Origin: Stachybotrys elegans
Lineage: Eukaryota > Ascomycota > Sordariomycetes > Hypocreales > Stachybotryaceae
Length of the DNA stretch: 64,000 nt
Direction: 5' to 3'
Assembly: GCA_020746835.1 (NCBI GenBank)
Contig: JAGPNK010000028.1
Coordinates: 186,001-250,000, forward strand
Part shown: one piece after another, positions 46,440 to 59,519 of the stretch
Layout of the letters: each line of letters opens with the position of its first letter
Position numbering within the stretch: position 1 is the first letter of the stretch
Made by a program: the position numbers and the translations under genes
The notes under the pieces: generated by a model
What the model was told of the DNA's origin: nothing
The model's database searches: none
The model's input: the letters and a program-made list of their open reading frames with translations, nothing else

Positions 46440-47165
46440 TTATTTCTTCGTGAACAATACACCCCAGGACTCCAGAGGCTTCATATCAACCTGACAATGG
46501 CGGAGCATATCCCATATCACCGTCGCCACTGTGTCAAAAACGGGCACTCCGTGTTCCTTTTCCCAGTAGGCAACTCGCTGAGCTGCCCGAAGATTGGTGC
46601 AGAACGTCGACACAGCCTGGACTTTCTTGGCGACTACTTCCTCCACCATCTTGTCCAAGGTGGGCTCGTCCACATCGGCGAACAGGGAGTTCTTCGTCAG
46701 GCTGAGATGTCTCTCATTACTGCAGTCGGTGCCAATGGTTGCGTAGGTACGAACAACGGCGTCTTGGACATCGTCCGTATATGGCGTCACGAGGCCTAGC
46801 TCCTTGACGCCAAATTCGGAGATGGCTTTGTTGAGGGCTAGGACAGAAGTCGTGGCTGGGATCCCCGTTGCCGCCGTGATCTCTGCGCAGAGCTTCTCGT
46901 CTGCCTCGAAGCCCAGCCAGCCAGATGATGTACCGCTCCACCCAATCATGTCCACCTCGGCATCTGCCAGGAGCTGGGCGGCAGCGACAATCTTGTCATT
47001 CTGGAACTGCTGCAATCCTGCATCGTCAAGGCTGATCTTGAGAACGGTGAACCGGGAAAAATGCACAGTGACATTGGCAAGCGGAGCAATGATTTCCTGC
47101 GTCAGTGGCTCCAGACTGGTGTTGGAGGATGGGGTAAGAATTCCGAGGCGTATTCTTTTCGACAT
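46440..47165 (-). CDS. Asp/Glu racemase-superfamily enzyme (arylmalonate decarboxylase / maleate isomerase-like)
   Basis: Single exon, 241 aa from ATG 47165. LGILTPSSNTSLEPLTQ near the N-terminus and VSTFCTNLRAAQRVAYWE near residue 190 mark the superfamily. Racemases and maleate isomerases use two cysteines; the first position here falls in IGWSGTSSGWLGF, where Ser/Gly replaces Cys, and only the second Cys (FCTN) is present. Arylmalonate decarboxylase has the same one-cysteine arrangement with a GTS motif, so the reaction may be decarboxylation or a one-base proton transfer rather than racemisation. It is divergent from the NCS1 permease gene and near a hydantoinase, which suggests action on a substituted hydantoin, a carbamoyl amino acid or a malonate; inference. 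Confidence 0.82.
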   Translation of the reverse strand: MSKRIRLGILTPSSNTSLEPLTQEIIAPLANVTVHFSRFTVLKISLDDAGLQQFQNDKIVAAAQLLADAEVDMIGWSGTSSGWLGFEADEKLCAEITAATGIPATTSVLALNKAISEFGVKELGLVTPYTDDVQDAVVRTYATIGTDCSNERHLSLTKNSLFADVDEPTLDKMVEEVVAKKVQAVSTFCTNLRAAQRVAYWEKEHGVPVFDTVATVIWDMLRHCQVDMKPLESWGVLFTKK

Positions 47166-47728
47166 GGCTGATACAAGATTTGATCAATGTGATGAACGGA
47201 TGGACTGAGATGTTTTGGAAAGACGAAGTAGGGGCTTAGCAGTATAAGGATCGATTAAATGGGCTGCGAATGGTGTCGAGCATTGCCCCATTCCGACGCG
47301 TGCGGGCAATGGCCCGGAATGGCTTCCCTGATAGCTCCGTCTCCATCCAGATGGCCGAAACCCACACTTTATCCCCCTATCGCGGCGGGTAATATGGAGC
47401 CCATCTGCCCTCTCTGCTTAGCCCTTCTTATCGCCCGAAATCTGACCTCCATCCGTGGTAGATAGGCCATGAAATTGAAATCATCCGCTACTGGCCATAT
47501 CTAATACGGAAATATGGATGCTATGACAAGGGCGTTATGCCCAGACCTTGATAGCAGGTATACGGGTATACGGTATACCCACCTTCTAGAGTCGCATATC
47601 AGAATCAGGTAGTACATAAATCCTGGCTGGATCCAGGAGCATTGAGTGGCTCACTGCCAGGTTGCATTTCTGTTAAGAGCCAACTCTCATAGCCACCTAA
47701 CGTGGCTCCCCATCGGATCTGAAGCACA
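47166..47728. promoter_or_regulatory. divergent promoter region between racemase-like and NCS1 permease genes
   Basis: Carries ATCGCCCGAA at 47430-47439, matching sites near 43306 and 43941, and overlapping palindromes at 47281-47322: CATTGCCC/GGGCAATG and CCATTCCG/CGGAATGG. Likely controls both genes. Confidence 0.5.
47281..47322. promoter_or_regulatory. nested 8-bp palindromes, candidate operator
   Basis: CATTGCCC at 47281-47288 pairs with GGGCAATG at 47304-47311; CCATTCCG at 47288-47295 pairs with CGGAATGG at 47315-47322. Both are perfect and interleaved. Confidence 0.45.
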
Positions 47729-49923
47729 ATGACCGTTCGCACCCGGCTCGCAGCTGCCCAGAGGGCCCTCTCCAGCCCTCAGCAGTTGGCCAAGACACTC
47801 GAAATCGACCACGAGGGCGAGAATAGCACAGGCCGATTCGGACGTTGGTCCAATAAAGACCTCGACCCATCACCCCCCGAGCAGCGTATCTGGACATCCT
47901 GGTCTTTTTTCGCGTTCCAGTTCAGCATTGCTTTTTCACCGACCACGTATAACGTCGGCGCAAGTCTTTATGCCGTGGGACTCAATTGGTGGACTATCTT
48001 TGTTGCATCTAGTAAGAGGCCATTTGCTGGTTTCCCAGTCGGTCTGGAGATATGAACTGACGTGAGACTGCAGTTGTCGTTTCCATACTAGTTGCACTGC
48101 TCCTTTTCCTGAATTCTCGCGGAGCCGCCTGGTAAGCTCCAGCATCAAAACCAGTATCGGAGTGGAAACTAATGTAAGAGACGGGCAGGTATCATATCGG
48201 ATATCCAACCATCGTACGATCCTCCGCCGGTATTTATGGATCACTCATTTTTCTCTTTCTGAGAGGCGTAAGTCGCACACACCATCCGAAGAGCAGGTTT
48301 TGACTATTGGGCACAGGCTGTGGCCATCTTGTACATGGCAATCCAGACATTCTATGCTGGCAAATTCATGGCCGTCATGTTGCGCTGCGTCTTTGGCCAC
48401 CGTTGGACTGATATCCCAAACCGTGAGTCGCGCATCGTATTGCACATTAAATCATGGCGCTGACCAGTATCGAGGCCTGCCACCCAACGCTGGCATCACA
48501 TCATCCGATCTCTTAGCTTTCGCCTTGCTATGGCTCGTGCAATTCCCCTTCGCATTTGTACACCCAAGCAAGATCAACTTTGTTTTCAAAGTCAAATCGA
48601 TCCTCGCTCCAATTGGACTATTCGCCACCCTTATTTGGGCCTTGGTAAGTAATGCTCTCGAATAACCGTCAGATGCCACCCTACTTACAATGAAACAGGT
48701 GTCGAGTGGAGGGGCCGACTTTCAAGGCCTCAGTACGACAGAATCTGCCTCCGGCGCTACACTGGCATGGTCCTTTATGAGAGCCATCAACACCATCGTA
48801 TCCAATGTCATCCCTCCACTTGTCAACATCGCAGATCTGGCAAGATACGCCAGTCGCCCAAGCCAGACACTTCCGTTGCCGATTGGTTTGGTAATCAGCA
48901 AGCCATTGGTTACACTTTTAGGAATGATCATCACTGCTGCGGGATATAAGCAGTTTGGAGAGGTAATCTTCCTTCTGTATCCTAAACGGAGCGCGCGACT
49001 AATGGATGAATGTGATAGGCATACTGGAATCTTTGGGATTTCTACGCCAGCGTCTTGGATCACTACTGGGGACCAGAGGCTCGGACGTTGGTTTTCTTCG
49101 GAGCAGGCATCCAGGTAAGTTAAAAGTAATTGAATGGTGTGTATTGACCCCGAACTTCAAATCTGACACCTCGCAACCTAGGCGTTTGCGACATTTGCCA
49201 CAAATTTGAGTAGCAACTCTATCCCAGTGGGCTGTGATTTGGCAGGCCTCTTCCCCAAGTATTTCACCATTGTTCGAGGTCAAATTCTCTGCTTCGTTCT
49301 CGCCTGGGCTTGCGGTATGTTTAACCTGATCCAAAGGGCTGACCTTGTTCTCTAACTCAAATGCAGTGCCCTGGAAGCTGACATATTCTGCTTCGTCCTT
49401 TCTAACATTTCTCGGGTCATATCTGTGCTTCATATGTCCCATTGTGGCCATCATGGTGTAAGGCTGCTCATAAACTTAAAACCATATGAGGCTAACAACC
49501 ACACACAGCGTTGACTACTGGATTGTTCGAAGGGGCAATATCCATGTTCCATCCCTCTACTCGACCAAGTCTGACTCGCCATACTTCTACTATCACGGCT
49601 TTAATCTGAGAGCATTCGGACCTTGGGTAATTGCAATTGTTCTCGTGATCCCAGGTGTCGCAGGTGCTCTCAATCCGGGGTCCATCGGTGTGGCGGCAGT
49701 TCGAATCTACAATATGGGATTTCTTCTCTCCACGACAGTAGCTGGTCTCTTGTATTATGCAGCTTGCACCATATGGCCGATACAATTCTATCCTCCCGGA
49801 CATGAGGCTAAATCTACTGCTTGGGAGGTCATGAGACACAATGAAGGCTTTTTCGAAGGCGACGCATTTGGAACGCCTCGAAACGAGACTATGGATGTTG
49901 AAGTTAACGAGAAACTTACATGA
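47729..49923 (+). CDS. NCS1-family permease (allantoin / uracil / hydantoin type)
   Basis: Ten exons: 47729-48011, 48074-48131, 48189-48267, 48317-48422, 48475-48644, 48699-48962, 49019-49114, 49182-49314, 49367-49457, 49509-49923. Every junction keeps the frame; 564 aa. NCS1 hallmarks: YNVGASLYAVGLNWW, YHIGYPTIVRSSAGIYGS across intron 2, IPNRLPPNAGITSSDL across intron 4, NVIPPLVNIADLARYASRP and VDYWIVRRGNI near the C-terminus. The family imports nucleobases, allantoin, hydantoins or vitamins with H+ or Na+; Mhp1 of Microbacterium is the hydantoin prototype. The neighbouring hydantoinase makes a ureide substrate likely. The junctions at introns 4 and 9 rest on homology as well as consensus. 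Confidence 0.87.
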
Positions 49924-50548
49924 TGGGTTTCCTGCCTTAGGTTATTCAAGTTGCGAAGGGTATTGGTTTATATTACATAACTGGCAGGCCCCAGAGGCAA
50001 GCCTCAAGCTTTTCCTAGCCTACTTTTCTTGCCAATTGTTATTAATTGATTTGATACCGTCTTTATCATCTGATAGGGCCTCCTCGAAGTCGCTGGTCAA
50101 TATCCCACTAGGACACACGAACAGGAAATACCACGTTCTGACACCACATATAATACAAGCTCTTGAATCTCATCGGCATTCTTTTTCCAACGCTTATTTA
50201 GTATGTTCTAATCTTCTCTAGAAGTGTCGCTGCGTGTTCTTATTGCACCCATGCTCTTCGCCGAACCAATGCTTAACCAATGAAAGACAAAACCTTCAAT
50301 CGCCCATAAAACTCTGCTGTTCTATCTGAATTGGGGCATGAGAAATGAAAGAAGACAGATATAGAACAAAGTAGAAAACAATAGCAAGAAGTTTCAAAGC
50401 CAATGACAAGGGTGCCTTGACATAGAGGAATTGAGGCCACCATGAAGGAGATAGATAGCATGAAAGCTTCAGGCACAAACGCCGGAGCTGTAGGTACCGC
50501 CAAGAGCTAGAGGGTCTGCGACAGGCCCTGCTGGTGCAACTCTTGCTT
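49924..50548. other. intergenic region with repeat copy
   Basis: A reverse-oriented copy of the dispersed repeat lies at about 50031-50135. No gene. Confidence 0.5.
50031..50135 (-). repeat. dispersed short repeat, copy 4
   Basis: Plus strand shows GCCAATTGTTATTAATTGAT, GGGCCTCCTCGAAGTCGC and ACACACGAACAGGAAATACC, matching copy 5 at 54131. Confidence 0.6.
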
Positions 50549-52073
50549 TTATTCCGGCTCTGCCGCGGCGTACTTGCTCTTGCGCCGAATGGTCGGCCCG
50601 TAGCGATAGAAAACAAAGGGAATAAAAGCCAGGAGGGTCGCAACGCCACCAATCAGCGAGCCTCCTCCGCCAACACCGAGAGCAGTGAACATTTGGGTAG
50701 TAAAAAGTGGTGCCGCGGCACTTCCCGCGGAACGACCCAATGCATTCGCAGCAAGGACCGAACAAGCGTATTCGGCATAGGCGTCGATTATGTAGTTGAG
50801 GGCAGCCACGAAAATAAGCATAAGGGATGTGGCAAGAAAGGCACCCCCAGTTGTTGGAACGATCCAATGGACAGAGCTGGCTGTGTTAGTTGAGTGAAGC
50901 TCTGCTTAACATTAAATAACGAACATACTTGTACTGGGCACTCCAGCAGAGCCAGAACATGAAGACTGGAAACCCCACGCCGCCTATCATGGCAAGGATC
51001 ATTCGATCTTCGGGAAGAAGTTCCTTACCAGACCTGGCCTTGCGTCTGCGACGTTCGGTATCAGCAAAGATGATGAGGGCACCAATGACGGCGCCCACAG
51101 CCAGACCCGTGAGTGGTAGCTGGGCTACGCCCACATTCCAGCCCCTCATATCCCGGAAGACGATAGGATAGATGGTGAAAAGCATAAACTGTAATGTGAA
51201 GACAACAAATAGGTAGATGAAAAGCAAGAAGGAGATAGGATCGAAGAGCAAGATCCAAGGGCGCGTCAATGCAACCTTGTAGATCTGGAGCAGCTTGGGT
51301 CGGCTGGCTTCAACAGCAGATTGAACATCATGGCCATTGCCACGAGCGAGAACTGCCTTTTGGGTAAGAAGTGTAGGACTGTGGGTTTCCGGGATGGTAA
51401 GCACCAGAGGGATGCTGAACGCACCGAGCCAGAGGCACGCGTAAATCCCCCAGTGCCAGTCCTTCTTCAGCTCCACGAAGCCGGAGATGACAGGTCCTAT
51501 CGCAGGAGCAACCCAAGAAGCGCCGCAGTAAAGAGCCATGGGATTCCCTCGATCCACATCATCGAAGAGATCCAGAAGCACACCCGGGGCAGCAGCTAGG
51601 GGGGCGGCAATGAAGGTGCCGGCCAGGAACCGACCCACGAGGAGGGCCCCAAAATTGGGTGGCCAGGCTGTCAGAAAGGTAAAGGCCCAGTACACTATGA
51701 AGGTACTGCATAAAATCCGGCGCCTTCCATAGAATTCTGTCAAAGGTGAAAAAATAAGGGGCCCAGCACAGAACCCCAGTAGATACATGGTTGTCGGCAA
51801 ACCGGCTGCCACTTCGGAGACGCGAAACTCCTCTGAGATAGAGCCCGTTGAGCCCGTCAATATGGTCGAAGAGACGTTTCCGTTCATGGCCATAATTACT
51901 GTCACAATGGTGATGTACCATCGCCTCGTGTTAGACCAATTGTGAGGATGTTCTCCATCCCCAATGTGGAAATCGATGTGGCCATCGTCATTGAGGTGTG
52001 GCTTGGCTTGAGGATCGACATGAGCGGCAGGTTTCGCAGTTGCTTTTCTTAGGGGACCCAGCGGGAAAGGCAT
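50549..52073 (-). CDS. MFS multidrug-type exporter (DHA1-like)
   Basis: Exons 52073-50929 and 50876-50549 (52-bp intron, acceptor after GCCAG) give 490 aa. The cytosolic N-terminus ends with GDGEHPHNWSNTRRW, the entry to TM1 in DHA1 drug:H+ antiporters. Also seen: EFYGRRRILC (TM2-3 loop), GRFLAGTFIAAPLAAAPGVL and, after the splice, YNSVHWIVPTTGG. About 12 TM segments. Substrates are not predictable; exporters of this class commonly flank catabolic or biosynthetic clusters. The first ATG is 52073; the frame is open upstream without ATG. Confidence 0.85.
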
Positions 52074-54580
52074 CGTTTGATCCAATAGAGGTTATAAAGC
52101 GTTGTTCTTGGGCCGCAAGGTGCAATAAGGATCATTGTGGTCTTCTTCGCAGAGCAGTGGATTCTATTTATACGATACCGGCGTCAATCACCGGCATTGT
52201 CGTTCCAGTCGACAAGTCCGAGTTCAGAGTAGCTGACATCATGACAAGTAATTCAAGAAGGGAATATATCTCCTAATTGTGGGCTTGAATTGCTCGCACT
52301 CCGGCACACACAGTCATGCTATTCAGCATTGACATGAAATGGATTCCTTATGTGGACTTATATTACTGTATCTGGAAACCTTGACGTCAAGACCGGGAAG
52401 ATCGGTCCGGTATGGCATTCGCCCAACTTCGTGTGAGCTTCATGGTCATTTTCAGGGCATTTACTGATGTCTATAGCTGCATATGGACAAAAGAATTATT
52501 TACATATATGTCCCATTGGGCACAAAACCTGGCATTCCCATCTCAAGTCGCATACTGTGAGTTTTAGATTTGCGACTACATCAAGGCCCAGATAATTAGA
52601 AGAAAATCGAGTTTGTGTAGGTGCATCCATTTCTTGCTGGGGTCAGGGGTCATGCTTCTATGTACGTTAAATCGTAGCCACGGCTGGTTGTAAAGATTGA
52701 TCAGAAAGTGGAAAATGTTGGATAACTACGGAGTACGAGCCAGGGTCTTGCCCGCATTTATCTGATCCACGCGGAAAGTTTTACCCGAAAGTCACGTAGA
52801 CATCATGATGATTTACTACATTGATGAGAGGGCCATCCCCGAAGTCACCGATGTCTATAGAACCCTGCTCCGACATGCATCATGGTGACTTATGTCTAGT
52901 GGAAACCTGCATTTTCATATCGATATGACATCACTAGTTCAGTCATGAGTCATGATGGAGTAGGTGCGTGCGGTGAAGGAAAAGGAACAACGGTATGTAC
53001 GAACAATGATGGTGGCCCTGCTACCCATAGGACCAAAGAACAGATTCAAACAATGAAGTGATCGTCAGAATCACCCGTTGGCCGGAGCCAGAGAACAATA
53101 AGGGGCTGCGACAGCGGCAATGATATGCTGAGGTAGCGATGGTGTAATGGCCAGTGTTGATAAAGATAGATAACGATGCTTAAATTGGCGAGTACTTTCC
53201 CTACGTTCTTGAATTAATGCCGGGCATCCAATGGCCCTAGACTGGTGCGTGCTATTAAAGCATCTATGGTATACTACTGCTCTGCTGTCTTGTTCATTTC
53301 ATCGCATTGTTGTCTAAAGCCAATTTGCTTCTCAGCAACGGCGATACAGTAGGGTAAGTGTGTGGAGGAGGAACCATCCCAATGAACTGCCCTCAATCAC
53401 GATGAAATGTGCGTCTACAAGTTCGTGAATACGTAAGGCCTTGCCCCGAGATCTGGCTTGCAATCCCAAGGGGTAGCTGTGCTATGAACTGAGGCACGGA
53501 GGTCTGGAAGTTGATATATGTAAGGACTATCCTGCGTTGGTTGTCTGATGATGACAGATCCTTCAAAAGTTGTTTGTTTGGAATCTTAGAGCATGACTTG
53601 CCTGCAATCATGGCATATTAGTAGTAGGAGTGAAACCACCGGAAACTTCGCTACTCAACGATCTATTTTCAACACTTGAAGAGATTAGCCGAGGCTCAAA
53701 CAAGAGGCGACTCTTAGGCCGTACCAGAGCCAGTCGCGGCTTCTGCATCGATGCCAATCACAGCAGCCGGAATGTTCGGATGCCCAGAGTCATGATCCGC
53801 TAGTGGTTGCGAAACGTACGACTTTCTCCAAACACAGCCAGTCCACGGTGCAGGAAGCCCTTCACTCATTATTAACCATTGCCAGAATTGCTATTCCTGG
53901 TAATTTAGCGTTGGACCGCACAACGGTTTAATGTAGGAAGCTGCACTAGGTTAACTAAAGGCCTAATAGGCTGATGAGCGGCGGAATGCTTTCCGGGAGT
54001 GCAGAATGCATTGATTCGTGTGTCTAGTCTGAGGGGGAATAGGCCTACCGAGTCAATCAAGTACGGCCTTGCGCGTAGAGGCATCAGTCGGTTCAATAAT
54101 AAGCATGCATGCACCATTTTACGGGCTATCATCTAACCAATTGTTATCTATTGATTTGATATCGTCTTTATCGTCAGAGGGGGCCTCCTCGAAGTCACTG
54201 GTCTGTATTCCATTGGGGCACACGAACGGGAAATCCCACATAATAGTCACACGAGGATAGAAATACGACAGGTAGATGTTCGGTTTCAACCCTCCCGAGC
54301 CTAACAAGACCCCTGGCACTGCACGTAGACGCCCTTGTCTAGGAGCTAGGCCAAAATTTGAGGTCTCGGAAGAGTTGAAGTAGAAGAAACAAGACAGTCA
54401 AGGAAGCAAGAAGCAGTCACTCTAGCACAGGCAAGAATGAGACTTTGTAGCATTCACATGAGGTTGGGGGAACAGCATAGTAAAAAAAGACTTTCTCTCC
54501 TGTTTATAGCAAGAGTGAATAGCTGAAGCTTCTGCATGCCCCCACGGACTACGAAAGATGTAGATATATATAAATCCCAT
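52074..54580. other. 2.5-kb gene-poor region with repeat copy
   Basis: No supported coding region. Holds repeat copy 5 at 54131-54245. Confidence 0.5.
54131..54245 (-). repeat. dispersed short repeat, copy 5
   Basis: The best-preserved copy. Its minus strand encodes an open acidic run, FVCPNGIQTSDFEEAPSDD then KDDIKSIDNNWL, like the tail of a retroelement polyprotein. Confidence 0.6.
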
Positions 54581-56043
54581 CTAGTCCCAGCCCTTGTACT
54601 CACGCCCAAATTCAGTAGCAATGCATACCTTCAACCCTCCGGGCACCTTATGGTCGTTGAACATAGCATAACACTCAGATATATTCTCAAGATTGTCTAA
54701 CAAGAAAATGGTTAGTGAAGAGAAGGAGGAAATAATGTCAAGCCAAAATGAGTCAGATTCTTGAAGGGGTTCTCTGCATACCTTCGTAAGTGAACATAAA
54801 AGATGGGTCGTATTTGCCTTGCACGACAAGGTCGAGAAGGTATGGGAAGTACTGAAGTTAGATACGAAAGTTAGGGCCTGTTTTTTCCCATAGAAAATTG
54901 TGGACAATTGAGGATGTACAACTCACCTTCTCAGCGTAAAGCTGTCCACCTCGAAGAGTGATGGCCTTTTCCATCAACATTCCAATAGGGAAGTTATTGG
55001 TCGAGAAGAAGAAGTCGCCGATCAAAGCAATGTTTCCACCCTTCCTGGTTGCCTTGATGATTGCACTGACAGTGTCAGAGCTGTCACCCTCAATGCCTAG
55101 GCTTCGCATGGTCGCGTGAGTGACAGAGTTGGTGCTTCTGAAGCCGCTTGCTTCAATGCCGCGATCCAGGCCGCGAGGCTCAAGAGACAAAATAAAATCC
55201 GCCGGATTACTATGCTCGTTGACGTTGACGGGAATCATGCCATAAGCGGCCGCAATGTTGAGCCGGTGGACGTCCTTGTCGACCGCGTAGACCTTTCGGG
55301 CCCCTCGCAACTTCGCCAGGCGTTGGATCGAGAGGCCGACGGCACCGCAGCCCCAGACGCCAACAACGTCCCCTTCACCGACTTCTGCCAGCTCGTTGCC
55401 ATGCCACGCAGTGGGCGTCACATCGGCAAGACCAACCAGCTTCGGGGCTGCGATTTCCTTTGGTGCTTTGACGCAGGTAAGGTCCGCATTAGGAACACGG
55501 CAGTACTCGGCCTGGTTGCCCGGATAGCCTCCAGTGATGGTGGAGTAGCCGAAGATACCGGAGAGGCGATGACCATACATTTGCTCCAACTCCAGAGATG
55601 GGTTCGTTCGATCGCAGAGAGAAAATTCCTTGCGCTTGCAGTAGAAGCATTCTCCGCAAGCAATCACGGGCAAGATGATGACCCGGTCTCCTATTGTTAA
55701 ATTCTTGACTTGAGGTCCGACCTCTTCGACGACGCCGATGGCCTCATGGCCCATGATCAATCCCTTCTCCATGACCTTGTTCATATCGCCGGCATACATA
55801 TGCAGATCTGAGCCGCAAATTGTACAGTGGGTAATGTGCACAATGGCATCTTTCGGTGCGGTGATGGTGGGCCTGGGAACCACACCCAGCTTGATCGATT
55901 TGGTGCCCATCCAAAGAGCCGCTTTCATTGTCTCCGTTGGATGCGGCTTGTATGCCGTGGTAAGAACCGGCCTTTGAAAGGTTGTGAGACTGGTGATACA
56001 TCTGTAGCTGGCGGAAAGAGACTTACTTGGATACTTCGGCCAT
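54581..56043 (-). CDS. zinc-dependent alcohol dehydrogenase, glutathione-independent formaldehyde-dehydrogenase-like
   Basis: Exons 56043-56027 (17 nt), 55971-54927, 54851-54782, 54696-54581 (introns 55, 75 and 85 bp) give 415 aa; the tiny first exon encodes MAEVS plus two bases of the next codon and joins KPVLTTAYKPHPTETMKAA. Catalytic zinc ligands: HCTICGSDLHMY and GHEAIGVVEEVGP. Structural zinc cysteines: CGECFYCKRKEFSLC. Rossmann loop: GVWGCGAVGLSIQRLAKL. The pattern fits the MDR group of formaldehyde dismutase and NAD-linked glutathione-independent formaldehyde dehydrogenases. Role: oxidation of short aldehydes or alcohols, cytosolic. Confidence 0.87.
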
Positions 56044-57019
56044 TGTGAAGGCGTGATTTGATCCAAAATTGAGCGACAGGAATTTGGTTGGTTCGAGACG
56101 ATCTCTAGTCTCTTTGGTTATATGATTGATACGTCTGATGGAGAGAGAAGCTTCCTGATACCTGCTATTTTCACCGGTCATTGTTGAGGCTTTATAGCCG
56201 GTCGACGTAGCATAAAGTCAATTGGGTATGACTTCACTACTTCCTGCAAGTGAAGCGATGATGTCGTCACAACAGAGTAGTTGTGATATATGGTACCGGG
56301 ACTAACCCCGCAAATGCCATAAACTTGTAACCAAAGAATAGATTATGCACGATCTTCAAGCCTCACACCATTTAGGTCGTCATATGGCCATGAAATTTCG
56401 TAAGGACGGCTTCAGGTGGTGGGTCATATAGTCAACACGACATTGGAATATATTCCGTCACCTGGAGATCATAGGGTGACATGACGATCTGGCGACGCTA
56501 ACAAGTTACACATGCTCGACGCGATAATGGAATGTTGAGGCTGTCACCTCTGGATGGTCGCCTGTCTTGCAACGTCAGTTTTCAATCAATGAAGCTACAG
56601 CAGCCTACAAGAATGCAAGGCATAATGTTAATGAAATATGAAATGGCAATTAGAGACAATGGGCGCGATATTAATGTCGCTGAGTGAACGCAATTTAAAA
56701 CGACGAGTAGAGCTTGATGCTGAAGACTGGGAGTACGGTGAGATTTCCCGATTGTGTGCCTTAACGAGATACAAACGAGCAGCTCCAATTAGGGCCCCCA
56801 TGACAATAAGGGCCGGATTAAATCAACATATAATACTTGGTATATTCCTAGCTATCGTCACGATGATATCGATATGACTCAAGGTGTAGGAGTACTCTCG
56901 GCGATTTCTTGGAAATGCGCAGGAGAATACTTTACTCTATATATGCATCAAACCGTGCGGCACTTAAGAGCATGGGATTATTTCAACTTGGTTATCAAAG
57001 TAGAATACTTCAGTACATT
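56044..57019. other. intergenic region with repeat fragment
   Basis: No gene. A weak plus-oriented piece of the dispersed repeat at about 56738-56790. Confidence 0.5.
56738..56790 (+). repeat. dispersed short repeat, copy 6 (degenerate)
   Basis: GTGAGATTTCCCGATTGTGT and the following AACGAGATACAAACGAGC align with the 5' part of copy 2 with several changes. Confidence 0.4.
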
Positions 57020-59043
<2,024 letters not shown>

Positions 59044-59519
59044 TTTGCTGTATAGTCTTCTGCTGCTGTTGATAGATCGTATCTGTTGGCTTCTCTTTAG
59101 GTGATGTAGAGGAAAAAGCAAAGGGCTGAGCCTTGGAGACAAGAAATTTCTGCAGAAAGATTTCATGAGATTTGCGAAATGAACAAGCTGGACCTCTTCC
59201 GCAGTCCAAGACTCCCAAGATTCATGTTTATAACCACCTTTTAAAGTAGAGCATGTCCATGACCTCATCAATAGGAGGCTTGATGTCAGGACTACGCAAA
59301 GGCATGGTGATTGAAGGTGGTGCTCAGAATTACACCAACCATGATATCAAGCTGATGTGCGTTAGCGGAATTATACTGCAAATTATGATATCAAGATGCG
59401 TCTGAGTCAAGGGCGAAATGCGTCCAAGGCACTCATCACTAAATTTGCATGTCGTTGAACGCATCCCTCTTCAACGTCAGATCGACCGCATTAGTTCTCC
59501 ATGGGCATCACTAAGCAGG
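59044..59519. other. intergenic region, no gene seen
   Basis: About 0.48 kb of normal composition between the GH13 start and the AT-rich block. Confidence 0.5.

Noticed and set aside
54069..54319. Short frames on both strands at the repeat copy
   Set aside because: They are the dispersed repeat itself; the same peptides recur at 50.0 and 33.8 kb.
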